A DNA stretch of 64,000 nt, from NCBI GenBank assembly GCA_023137315.1, contig JAGLPP010000070.1, forward strand, positions 1-64,000, read 5' to 3'. The DNA is from Bacteriovoracaceae bacterium. GTDB lineage: Bacteria > Bdellovibrionota > Bacteriovoracia > Bacteriovoracales > Bacteriovoracaceae. Below the pieces are notes generated by a model. The model did not search any database, was not told the DNA's origin, and saw only the letters and a program-made list of their open reading frames with translations. Shown here one piece after another: positions 34,941 through 43,978 of this stretch. A program made the translations under genes and the position numbers. How positions within the stretch are numbered: position 1 is the first letter of the stretch; the number at the start of each line of letters is the position of its first letter.

Positions 34941-35897
34941 TTGTACACAAAAGTAAAAGTTGCAGTTATTGGTTATGGTCACCTGGGAAAGTGGCATGCA
35001 CAAAAAGTCGAGATACTTAAAAATTCCGAACTTGTTGCCATTGTAGATACGAGTTCAGAATCGAGACAACGGGCAAAAGAGGCACATCCGGGAATAATTA
35101 TTACCGACGATCTTTCCTCGATAATGGATAAAATTAATGCAGCAATAATTGTCACCCCCACATCGTCACATTTTGATCTCGTCAAATACCTTTTGACCAA
35201 TTCCAAACACGTTTTTTGCGAAAAACCGCTTACCGAAACATTTGCCCAGGCTGGAGAAATAGTCCAGATGCTTTACAAGCACGAAGTAGTGCTCCAGGTT
35301 GGTCACAGTGAAAGATTTCATGAAATATTTGAACGTTTGGACGATTATTCAGCCTTTTTCAATCATAGCGGTATGATTGTTATGAATCGTATTGCGCCTT
35401 TCAAGGGACGTGCCACAGACGTTGATGTTGTACAGGATTTGATGATCCACGACCTTGATCTTTTAATGCATCTTTTTAAAGAAGTTCCGAACAGAGTCTC
35501 ATCTATTGGATTCAAGATCAGGACTCAAAAATGGGATCATGTTACTTCAACCTTCGAGTTTTCTTCAGGCCGAAAGGCCTTCCTTACGGTCGGCAGGAAT
35601 TATGTAAAGGAAGTGAGAAGTCTGGAGGTTACCAACAAATTTGGAACGCTTTATATTGATCTTATGAATAACGAAATCCTGCTTGCCTCTGAAAACACCA
35701 CCAATACGAAAGACTACGTAAAAAAGAATTCTTATGAAAAAAGAGACCACCTTTTGATCGAACAACAGCATTTCTATCGTTCCATTATTGATATGAAACA
35801 TCCTATTGTAGATGCGCGTGCTGGAAGAAATGTTATAAAGTTATTGGACAAGGTTACTCAAAGTCTTGAAACAGGTGATGCCATCCGGATAGATTGA
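34941..35897 (+). CDS. Gfo/Idh/MocA-family oxidoreductase in the lipid A operon (GnnA candidate)
   Basis: About 318 residues from TTG 34941, preceded by GAGGGG; the longer frame from 34881 lies inside lpxA. The Rossmann motif VAVIGYGHLGKWHAQ, the catalytic Lys in FCEKPLTE and the later MIHDLDLLMHLF (His-Asp) are typical of the family. The location between lpxA and lpxB recalls GnnA, which oxidises UDP-GlcNAc at C3 as the first step to a 3-amino lipid A. The partner aminotransferase GnnB is not in this window, so this function is a hypothesis. Other NAD-dependent sugar dehydrogenases are possible. Confidence 0.85.
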   Translation: MYTKVKVAVIGYGHLGKWHAQKVEILKNSELVAIVDTSSESRQRAKEAHPGIIITDDLSSIMDKINAAIIVTPTSSHFDLVKYLLTNSKHVFCEKPLTETFAQAGEIVQMLYKHEVVLQVGHSERFHEIFERLDDYSAFFNHSGMIVMNRIAPFKGRATDVDVVQDLMIHDLDLLMHLFKEVPNRVSSIGFKIRTQKWDHVTSTFEFSSGRKAFLTVGRNYVKEVRSLEVTNKFGTLYIDLMNNEILLASENTTNTKDYVKKNSYEKRDHLLIEQQHFYRSIIDMKHPIVDARAGRNVIKLLDKVTQSLETGDAIRID

Positions 35898-35899
35898 TA

Positions 35900-37072
35900 A
35901 TGGATAAATCAAGACAAAATTGCTTAATAATTGCCGGCGAAAAATCGGGAGAGGATCATTGTTTGAGTTTCTTTGACGAACTCAGACACAGGTTGCCGAA
36001 TACACACTTTTGGGGTGTCGGAGGAGACTCTCTTGAAAAAAAAGGCATGGAATTGGTATTTCACTTAAAGGATTTTTCCAGCTTTGGATTCAGTGAAGTG
36101 TTTTTCAAAATTCCCTTTTATATAAAGGCATATTTAAAAATACTGAAAGAAGTTGAAAAGAGAAACTGCAAGGTGGCCATCCTTATTGATTTCCAAACCT
36201 TTAATTTGAAACTTGCAAAAAGATTCAAAAAGAAGGGTATAACTGTCTTATACTATGTTGCCCCCCAGGCATGGGCATGGAAGGCATGGCGAGCAGAAAT
36301 CCTTGAGAAGACAGTTCATACGCTTTTTACGATTATTCCCTTTGAAAAAAACTGGTTTATGAAAAGAGGAGTACGAAGAGTTCAAGGGGTACCACACCCG
36401 TTGTGGATTACCTACAAAGAACAAATTGAAAATAAAAAATTGGATATTTCTGCAAAGCCATTTTCAAAAGTTGAAAAGTGTATCCAATTGCTGCTTCTTC
36501 CAGGTAGTAGAAATTTTGAAGTCAAGCTTCAGCTTCCAATTTTTTGGGAAGCTGTGGAAAAACTGCGAAATTATGTTGACGTCAAGACTTCAATCGTATG
36601 TTGTTCAAACATAAAAAAAGAAAATTATCTACCATACATTGATAAAATTGACAGAATATATGATAACACTGAATTGCCTGATGCCCTTACTGAAGCTGAT
36701 TTTGCACTTGCGACCAGTGGTACGATAACACTTGCAACAGCACTATTTGAGGTCCCCACACTGGTCTGTTACAAAGGTTCCATGCTAAACGAAGTGATTT
36801 TTAATATTTTCGTACGTTACAAGGGTTTTATTTCCCTTGCAAATATTGTACACGAGAAAATGGTTTTCCCTGAATTTATTCAGCGAAATGTAAATATTGA
36901 AAACCTGAACATAGCACTTTTGAACTGGATAAATAACAAGGATGAATACGAAAAAATAAAGAAATCATTAAGTGAAACAAAAAACATGCTTAAGGGGGAG
37001 ACATTTAAACTCCCTGATTATATGAGCAGAGTGATTAGTGAATCATATTATGTTAACGAAACAAATAGCTAA
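35900..37072 (+). CDS. lpxB: Lipid-A-disaccharide synthase
   Basis: The protein has 390 residues from ATG 35900 (a TTG at 35894 overlaps the previous stop). It shows the GT19 pattern: IAGEKSGEDH at the start, FWGVGGDSLEKKGMELVF, YYVAPQAWAWKAWRAE, LLPGSRNFEVK and the C-terminal TSGTITLATALFEVPTLVCYK. It joins UDP-diacylglucosamine and lipid X to the disaccharide. Its end overlaps the start of lpxK by about 23 bases. Confidence 0.94.
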   Translation: MDKSRQNCLIIAGEKSGEDHCLSFFDELRHRLPNTHFWGVGGDSLEKKGMELVFHLKDFSSFGFSEVFFKIPFYIKAYLKILKEVEKRNCKVAILIDFQTFNLKLAKRFKKKGITVLYYVAPQAWAWKAWRAEILEKTVHTLFTIIPFEKNWFMKRGVRRVQGVPHPLWITYKEQIENKKLDISAKPFSKVEKCIQLLLLPGSRNFEVKLQLPIFWEAVEKLRNYVDVKTSIVCCSNIKKENYLPYIDKIDRIYDNTELPDALTEADFALATSGTITLATALFEVPTLVCYKGSMLNEVIFNIFVRYKGFISLANIVHEKMVFPEFIQRNVNIENLNIALLNWINNKDEYEKIKKSLSETKNMLKGETFKLPDYMSRVISESYYVNETNS

Positions 37073-38120
37073 GTATCTTCTTACAATTTTTCTGATTCCA
37101 ATGTCCTTTATTTGGGATTATGTATATCGTATAAGACGTTTTTTATACAACTATGGACTTTTAAAAAGAAATTCCTACAAAGTTCCCATAATCTCTGTTG
37201 GAAATTTGACCTTTGGAGGAACAGGGAAAACTCCTTTTGTTATCTGGCTTTCAAAATATCTTGATACAATGGAACAGAAAGTCATGATACTTATGCGCGG
37301 ATACAAGGGAAAGCTTGAATCAAGCAGTGGAATACTCCGTAGCAGTAGCAGATTGGGGCACAGCCCACTGGAATTTGGAGATGAGGCCCTACTGTTGTCG
37401 AGAAAACTCAAAAAAGCAGCTATCGTTGTTGGCAAAAAACGGAGTCAAAATCTTGAAAAATTTTTTCATGACGAAAAACCTGATGTAATTGTGTTGGATG
37501 ACGGGCATCAACATCTGAAGCTCTCCAGAAACTTGAATATTGTTTTATTTGATGCCCTGATGCCTGTTGGAAAATATCATGTGGCACCATGGGGTTATCT
37601 GCGAGAAGGTTTTTCAGCACTGGCAGATGCTGATATTGTTCTTATAGGAAGAACTGATCAGACGACAAGAATGCAGGTAAATTCGCTGAAAACACTCATT
37701 AAGTCCAACATGTATAAAAAAGTTCCATTTGGCGAGATCGGTTACAAACCAACTGGGATTTATAATTCAAATTTTGAAAAGAATATCGAATTGAATGAAC
37801 TCAAAAACAGGAAAGTGATTTGTGTGACAGGTATCGCCTCACCGGTATCTTTTTTTAAATTGGTTCAAGGTTTTGAAGTACAAATGGTTGATAAATTGAT
37901 TTTTCCAGATCATCATGATTACAATTCAAATGAAATCAGATCAATTGTGGAAAAAGCTAAAAAAGAGGATTGCTTGATTCTTACGACAGAGAAGGATATG
38001 GTAAAAATAAAAAGATTGAAATTATCGGAAAATTTTTTCTTTTTGGAGATTCAGATGTATTTTATTAGTGGAGAACAGGAAGTTAAGGATAAAATCAACA
38101 ACGTCTTGTTGGTAAATTAG
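37050..38120 (+). CDS. lpxK: Tetraacyldisaccharide 4'-kinase
   Basis: The protein has 356 residues from ATG 37050; GTG 37038 is possible. An N-terminal hydrophobic helix (LLTIFLIPMSFIWDYVY) anchors it to the inner membrane. The Walker A motif is VGNLTFGGTGKTP, then LDDGHQHLKLSRN (the catalytic Asp-His region) and VTGIASPVSFFKLV are characteristic. It phosphorylates the 4'-position of the lipid A disaccharide. It overlaps lpxB and abuts the DUF3108 gene, so the three are one operon. Confidence 0.94.
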   Translation: MLTKQIAKYLLTIFLIPMSFIWDYVYRIRRFLYNYGLLKRNSYKVPIISVGNLTFGGTGKTPFVIWLSKYLDTMEQKVMILMRGYKGKLESSSGILRSSSRLGHSPLEFGDEALLLSRKLKKAAIVVGKKRSQNLEKFFHDEKPDVIVLDDGHQHLKLSRNLNIVLFDALMPVGKYHVAPWGYLREGFSALADADIVLIGRTDQTTRMQVNSLKTLIKSNMYKKVPFGEIGYKPTGIYNSNFEKNIELNELKNRKVICVTGIASPVSFFKLVQGFEVQMVDKLIFPDHHDYNSNEIRSIVEKAKKEDCLILTTEKDMVKIKRLKLSENFFFLEIQMYFISGEQEVKDKINNVLLVN

Positions 38121-39188
38121 ATGATAAAAAAATTGAACGGATTTTTAATTTTGTTTGTTATTTTCTTTTTTGTGTCATGTGCTGCACACATATCGACTGA
38201 TAAAAAGGAGAAGGATCTTGTTGAAACTTTTAATCTGAAAAATGGTGATTTCAGCAAATTCAAGTCCGAGGAGGCATTATCGGCAAAACCAGAACAAAAG
38301 AAGACTGAACCCAAAAAGATTGAACGAAAAAAAGAGGGAGGAATACAAAAGGTTTCCACAAAATCCGTATCTGCCATCACTCCACAGAAATCAACAGACA
38401 CTACACTGCCTTTGAATTATCCAGAGAATTTTCCTGAAAAATACAAGGCTTACGATGCCACATATGCAGATACATGGAAGATCTTTAATCCTGTAATCTT
38501 TCCCGGAGAAGAATATGTATTGGTCGTAAAATATATTGGGATTACGGCCGGATATGTTACCATGAAAACCATGCAACCCGTACAAATTGCCGGCGGATAT
38601 GCGTGGCATATGAAAGCACGATTGCAGTCTGCGAATTTTTACAAGTATATTTACATGCTTGATGATTCCATTGAATCATTTGTTAACAAGGACACTTTTC
38701 TTCCAGTTAAATTCCAACTGATTCAAAAAGAATCAATCCAGGAGGTTAATGATCTCCAACTTTTTGATGATTCAAAGCTTAAAACATTTTTTTGGTATAA
38801 ACGGATCAAAAGGGGAAAATTGAGAAAACATGAACGTTCCGAATTTATACCAAGGTTTTTCCAGGATTCCTTTTCGGCATTGTTTTTTGCACGCGGACTC
38901 CCCTTGAAAAAGAATGTTATTTATGAGTTCCCAATTGTCACAAGGGCCAAAGTCTGGATACTTAAGTTGGAGGTCGTTGGTGAAGACATCATTGAAATCG
39001 GTAGCGAGAAAATTCCAGCAATAAGAATCAAGGCAGAGACGCGTTTTCCCGGAGTTTTAAAGAAAAAAGGGGATATTCTTTTTTGGTTCTCCAAGGATAA
39101 AACCAGAAAATTTCTTCAATTCAGGGCAAAGGTTAAGATTGGTTCATTAAGCGGAAAACTGGTCAAGTATAAAATACCAAAAAAATAA
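38121..39188 (+). CDS. DUF3108-type lipoprotein
   Basis: The protein has 355 residues. The N-terminal signal ends in a lipobox-like FFFVSC (Cys at about residue 20), then a Lys/Glu-rich low-complexity linker to about residue 100. The C-terminal 220 residues resemble DUF3108: GEEYVLVVKYIGITAGYVTMKTM, MLDDSIESFVNKDTFLPVKFQLIQKE and a final IKAETRFPGVLKKKGDILFWFSKDKTR. Members are extracytoplasmic and of unknown function. It starts one base after the lpxK stop, which suggests a link to envelope biogenesis. Confidence 0.8.
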   Translation: MIKKLNGFLILFVIFFFVSCAAHISTDKKEKDLVETFNLKNGDFSKFKSEEALSAKPEQKKTEPKKIERKKEGGIQKVSTKSVSAITPQKSTDTTLPLNYPENFPEKYKAYDATYADTWKIFNPVIFPGEEYVLVVKYIGITAGYVTMKTMQPVQIAGGYAWHMKARLQSANFYKYIYMLDDSIESFVNKDTFLPVKFQLIQKESIQEVNDLQLFDDSKLKTFFWYKRIKRGKLRKHERSEFIPRFFQDSFSALFFARGLPLKKNVIYEFPIVTRAKVWILKLEVVGEDIIEIGSEKIPAIRIKAETRFPGVLKKKGDILFWFSKDKTRKFLQFRAKVKIGSLSGKLVKYKIPKK

Positions 39189-39195
39189 TCCGGAA

Positions 39196-42100
39196 TTACA
39201 TACCAACCCATGCGTATGGATGGTTTCGCAGGATCTCGTCGAAATCATCAACATAATCAAGCACAGGCGTTACAACCGTTTCATTCAAATCGCGCAGAAC
39301 ATTGTCCTTTACCCATTCATGATCCATGTTGACATCAGGAGAGTATGAGACTGCCTTCAGAAATACCTCAGGTGATCTGTTTTTCCCGTAAGGCACATCT
39401 GGTGGAGTCAACTGATTCTTTTTGAATACCTCTTTTATAAATGACTCCTCTGTCTTTATAATCTGTTTTTTAATTTTTTCCGTGATTTTTTTAATGATTT
39501 TCATCTTGGTGCCAATTGTCTCCATAGCATCAATTGAGCTTGAAGTCATTCCATGTGAAATACAGCCATTAAATAGTGTGAGATACACTTCAAAATCCTC
39601 TTCCCTGGAAATGGTCTTGGTACATACCTTTATGTTATTTGCCAGATTCTTACTGATAATTCTGTTTACAGGTTCCAAAAACCGGGAAGGAAGTTTATCG
39701 GCCAGGGGAACATTTTCCTCCAGAGATGACAGGATCGGAAGTAATTTTTCAAGTCCAAAATTTGCAATTTTTATCTTGCATTCATTGAGGCGTTTATCCA
39801 CAACGTCCTGGTTCAAATGCTCCAGATTATTTTCAATATCATTAATGCATGTTTTGAATTCACCAGTCAATCTGGCAGTCATGTCATTTTTGTGCTCACT
39901 TGAAAAATCCAGTTTTTTGATGAAAGAAGCTATTGCATATGGTGCTATTTGGGAGGTAGCCTTGAGTGATATTTTCTTTGCACAGTAATCGTAATCATCT
40001 GTGTTTTTAAGGCACAGTTTCAGGCCTGGATCATCGACATTATCCCCGTCCAAAAGTCTGGTTAATATTTTATCCCTATGTTTGCAGTTAAACACCCTTT
40101 TGTAATATTCCCTTTGTCCCTTTTCTTTTTTGATTTTAGCAAGCGCCTTGGTTCTTTCGTCACCAGTAAGACTACATTCATGATAAAAATATTCCCTGCT
40201 CTCCTCGTCTAAAAGTTTTTCTCCCACTATCAAGACAGATTTTTTTGTGAAGTTGCTTACAATATTATCAAATTCGTGGTCTGCTTTTTTTAGTATTTCA
40301 GCCTTTTCAGCATCGGTGGAAGCCTTTTCGTATGGGGCATATAATGTCAATATTCGTTCTTTCAGTTTTTTTATGGAATGGTCACCAGAGAAGATCTTTT
40401 GCATTAATTTTTTGTTTGTCTCCGCATTATCCTTTAATTGTTCTTCTGTTAGCATGAATTTTGATCTTTGGTCTATATTTATGACAGGAAATGAATCCAG
40501 AAGCTCCCGGCTGATTTTTTCCTGCATAAGAACAGCCGTGGCCTCAGCGATAATTTTTCCCCTGCACTTGTCTGGATCAACTGGAACATCGGGATATTTT
40601 TCCTTCAGTGTCTGGACACATGGATCATACGAATTTTTAAGTATGTCCTCAATTATCCTGTTTCTAACCGTTTCCTCTTTCGGAAGAATTCCGTCAATAT
40701 TTTCGTAGGATTCCATATATAACCGGACAATATCCCTACCGGCAAAAATAGTCGTAAAATCCTCGCAGGCGGACTGCCATGTTTCAGTACTGTAATCACT
40801 GCGTGCCTTTCTGATATCCGTAAGATTTTTCCAAATATCCTGTCCAACATCATAATGATTTTTCTCATCATCAACAAACATCCTCAGACACGCTTTTGTG
40901 ACAGTTCCGGTTTTATCAATAATTTGCTGTATTTTCTTTTCATCCATATTCCCCATGTCGGAAACCAACAATCTAATCTCGTGGTCCACTATATGAGGCG
41001 CAATATATTCACCAAGTCCAATAACATATTCATCAATAAATCGGTCCAATTTCCTTTCATCACGGGATTCAATAACAGGCCCTATGACAAGTGTCAGTAC
41101 TTCTTCAAGATCGTATGGATTTTGGGCACCAAGATTCCTCCTCTTATCAAGATCTTTTGCATAAAGTTGTAACACCTCTTTCGCTTTGGCATCACTAACA
41201 CTCCCCTCCTTGATGAATTGATTAATGGTGCTATTGGTGCCGGCAACCACAATTATTGGAGTAATCACTTTTTCTCCAACCAGCGTACATTTTTCTTTTA
41301 ATTTTTCAAGAAATTCATCATCTGTTAGCTTGTCTATTGATTTTACCGGTGTAATTTCCCTTGAAAAACAATTTTTTACTGACTTGCCAAGTATTTCCTT
41401 CATTCTCGGAGTCACCGAAATATTCATGTCCCTCAATCTCTGGTCTGACGAAACCATGTCGCTCAAAGTACTTTGTGAAATATATTCACTTGAATCGGAA
41501 ATTGAATTTTTTATACAGTTTAATGAATTTTCGAGATAGAGATTTTCTTCGTTAACTGTAACCTCTTCTGCTACAACAGAGGAAAGGATTGAGTCATCAA
41601 GTTTTTTTGTACAGTTTTTCAAATTCACGAAAACCTTTGAAGCATCACGGCCAGAAACATTTGCATCATCAAGTTCATTTTTAAGTGAGACCATTGCTCC
41701 AAAACGCATCCCTGTTTGTTCGATAAAAAAACGACATGCTTCAGGCTTCAACTCTTTTTGCGCTTTTATGCATGGATCATACCCCTCCTTGAGAACATTG
41801 TTTGTAAAACTGTCAAGTTTATCCCTGTCAATTTCTCCATTTACATCCTCAAACAAAGACATAATTCGCGGGTCTTTTTTTATCGTTATAGAGGTCAAAT
41901 CACGACCGGCATTTTTAGTCAGCTCATCCACACAAACCATAAGGGTGTCTCTGAACATATCAGGTTCCATTACCGCCAGTGTCTTGTGATTGTACTCATA
42001 ATACCCACCAGTTCTGGAAACAATTGAGTTTTGTCCGAGACACGAGTAGAAGTACTCTTTTAATGATTTTATCTGTTTTTCAATTTCTGTGTTATCTGTG

Positions 42101-43728
42101 TCATTACCGGCAACCTGCAAAGATACAATATTTTCAAAAAGTTGTTCATTAATGACATTATCCGTTCCTGCAAGAAATCCACTGAAAACACATGACTGAA
42201 CTATTTCGCGCGTTTGTTTATCTTCTTCGGTTTCCTCACAGCCCTCTCTTTTCCCGGTTTTTTTTGTACCAGGTTGGATAACAAAGAAGCGTTCTGTCAT
42301 ACATTCGTTGTAAGCCGCCTGCGCTTTGCTTTCAGTTAAACGAATGTCCTGGGTCATTTCACCCAGATTTTGAGGCAGTTGTATTCTTAAAACCTCAAGT
42401 CCAATACGATAATGTGCTGATGCGGAAAAATGTTTTATACATTGATCAAGGTGTTTTTGTTTTACTGAATTGTTAAAGCAGGTTTTTAAATCCTTGACAA
42501 CCCTTTTGGAGGCTTCAATCACCACACCAGAGTCCACACTCATTTCGTTCAGTTTAGCCAGCTGATGTTGTGCAATTGCCTCGACAATGGACAGAGAGGC
42601 CACTTTGTTGATGTTAAACGATTTTTTCAGAGGCTGAAATTTAACCGAATGCTCCTCTGAGATTTTTTTGGCAATCTCCTCCACCACACTTTTGGAAATG
42701 AGTCCATTTTCCGGATTTTTTTCATTGAAAATACAGGCATTCCGGGCCCCATCAATAATTTTTTGTCTTACAAGTTTTTTTGGATTTTTAAGATTAACGT
42801 AGATTGTTGCCAGCGTTGAGTCAATAAAACCACCTACAAGTTTTATTGGAATAAACCCGAACACCTGCTCAAGGACAAGAAAATTCAAATTAGGATTGGA
42901 ATCAGAACTCAGATCAATCACTCCTAAATTTGAACTTCTAACAGTCATTTTCCAGTTTTTGTTCTTTCTGGTAAGGTTGTACAGGCGTTTTTTTAGTTTT
43001 CCTGAGTCGGAAATGGTTGATAATGAAATAATGCCTCCACTATCTTTTTTGAAGTCATCTCCAGTACCGAGGATAAAAACGATCTCTCCATTTTTATCCT
43101 TGATAATGATGGAATTATTTTTTTCGATAACGGTATAGTCTTCAGATGTTTCGTCCAGACCAACAACTGAAAACCTGCTGATAACACCGTTGTTATCAGT
43201 CTCCAATCTTAATTCAAGGATGTTACCATTAAAACGCATTTGTAAAATACCAGTACTTTGATGGTCTTTTTTAATTCTGCTTAATATCTCCCGCGTTTCG
43301 TTATTGAATGAATCAAATTTTGTTCCACTGGTTGGAAGTACAAAATTGAGCATACAGCAATCTGACTGCTGATAGAGATAGTTCGACAGAATATCAGAAA
43401 TTTGCAACAGTTCTTCCTTTTCTTTTATGAACTTTAAAAGTTCCTGTGTAATTTTATTGATATCCTGTATCGTTTTTATCTCAAATGTTTTATTGTAATT
43501 ATTTTTTGAGTTGAATACTTTAAATTTTTGTTTTGTTGAATTGTATTTAATTTCAAAATTGTTGAAATAACTTATATTTTGATAGATTATTTCAAAATTG
43601 TCTTCAGGTGGTGTCTGGACATCAGACGCAAAAAGCTGAATTAAAAAGATTTGGACAACAATAGACAGGAACACTCCGAATAAAATCCGGTAGACAATCC
43701 CAAAAATATCCACTGAGCGATAAATCAT
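39196..43728 (-). CDS. Giant secreted protein (1510 residues) with repeated paired-cysteine modules
   Basis: An N-terminal hydrophobic segment (IVYRILFGVFLSIVVQIFLIQLFA) acts as signal peptide or anchor. After about 330 residues of mixed beta character comes a long helical region with roughly a dozen modules, each with a Cys at the start and another 12-45 residues later. Examples are KTCFNNSVKQKHLDQCIKHF, YDPCIKAQKELKPEACRFF, YDPCVQTLKEKY (followed by DPDKCRGKI) and LCLKNTDDYDYCAKKISL. Two modules share YDPC, supporting repeat expansion. The Cys pairs probably form disulfides outside the cytoplasm. No known family is recognised. The gene converges with the DUF3108 lipoprotein gene, 7 bases apart. 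Confidence 0.8.
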   Translation of the reverse strand: MIYRSVDIFGIVYRILFGVFLSIVVQIFLIQLFASDVQTPPEDNFEIIYQNISYFNNFEIKYNSTKQKFKVFNSKNNYNKTFEIKTIQDINKITQELLKFIKEKEELLQISDILSNYLYQQSDCCMLNFVLPTSGTKFDSFNNETREILSRIKKDHQSTGILQMRFNGNILELRLETDNNGVISRFSVVGLDETSEDYTVIEKNNSIIIKDKNGEIVFILGTGDDFKKDSGGIISLSTISDSGKLKKRLYNLTRKNKNWKMTVRSSNLGVIDLSSDSNPNLNFLVLEQVFGFIPIKLVGGFIDSTLATIYVNLKNPKKLVRQKIIDGARNACIFNEKNPENGLISKSVVEEIAKKISEEHSVKFQPLKKSFNINKVASLSIVEAIAQHQLAKLNEMSVDSGVVIEASKRVVKDLKTCFNNSVKQKHLDQCIKHFSASAHYRIGLEVLRIQLPQNLGEMTQDIRLTESKAQAAYNECMTERFFVIQPGTKKTGKREGCEETEEDKQTREIVQSCVFSGFLAGTDNVINEQLFENIVSLQVAGNDTDNTEIEKQIKSLKEYFYSCLGQNSIVSRTGGYYEYNHKTLAVMEPDMFRDTLMVCVDELTKNAGRDLTSITIKKDPRIMSLFEDVNGEIDRDKLDSFTNNVLKEGYDPCIKAQKELKPEACRFFIEQTGMRFGAMVSLKNELDDANVSGRDASKVFVNLKNCTKKLDDSILSSVVAEEVTVNEENLYLENSLNCIKNSISDSSEYISQSTLSDMVSSDQRLRDMNISVTPRMKEILGKSVKNCFSREITPVKSIDKLTDDEFLEKLKEKCTLVGEKVITPIIVVAGTNSTINQFIKEGSVSDAKAKEVLQLYAKDLDKRRNLGAQNPYDLEEVLTLVIGPVIESRDERKLDRFIDEYVIGLGEYIAPHIVDHEIRLLVSDMGNMDEKKIQQIIDKTGTVTKACLRMFVDDEKNHYDVGQDIWKNLTDIRKARSDYSTETWQSACEDFTTIFAGRDIVRLYMESYENIDGILPKEETVRNRIIEDILKNSYDPCVQTLKEKYPDVPVDPDKCRGKIIAEATAVLMQEKISRELLDSFPVINIDQRSKFMLTEEQLKDNAETNKKLMQKIFSGDHSIKKLKERILTLYAPYEKASTDAEKAEILKKADHEFDNIVSNFTKKSVLIVGEKLLDEESREYFYHECSLTGDERTKALAKIKKEKGQREYYKRVFNCKHRDKILTRLLDGDNVDDPGLKLCLKNTDDYDYCAKKISLKATSQIAPYAIASFIKKLDFSSEHKNDMTARLTGEFKTCINDIENNLEHLNQDVVDKRLNECKIKIANFGLEKLLPILSSLEENVPLADKLPSRFLEPVNRIISKNLANNIKVCTKTISREEDFEVYLTLFNGCISHGMTSSSIDAMETIGTKMKIIKKITEKIKKQIIKTEESFIKEVFKKNQLTPPDVPYGKNRSPEVFLKAVSYSPDVNMDHEWVKDNVLRDLNETVVTPVLDYVDDFDEILRNHPYAWVGM

Positions 43729-43978
43729 AATACATTATTTTTTAAGAGAAATTATCTCTCAAACACCCTATGGAAACTTATCGGAAAAAATATGTCCGGC
43801 CTGAGTAACTATTATCATTATTTCCGATGTTAACATATTGAAAATACACGCTAAAGCAGGTAAGCTGATTTTAATTGGTTGTACCATATTCGATCTTAAT
43901 CCCTATGCAGAGGAACATGATCGGCATATAATGATGGCGTTTATTTTATGACTATAAGGATTCGTAGCAGGTGAAAAT
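43729..43978. other. Intergenic region between divergent genes
   Basis: About 250 bases separate the giant secreted protein and iorA-like gene starts. It must hold both promoters. I see no reliable promoter pair, hairpin or small gene in it. Confidence 0.4.

Noticed and set aside
37175-37435. Minus-strand ORFs within lpxK and other lpx genes
   Set aside because: All lie opposite strongly conserved genes and have no signatures of their own.
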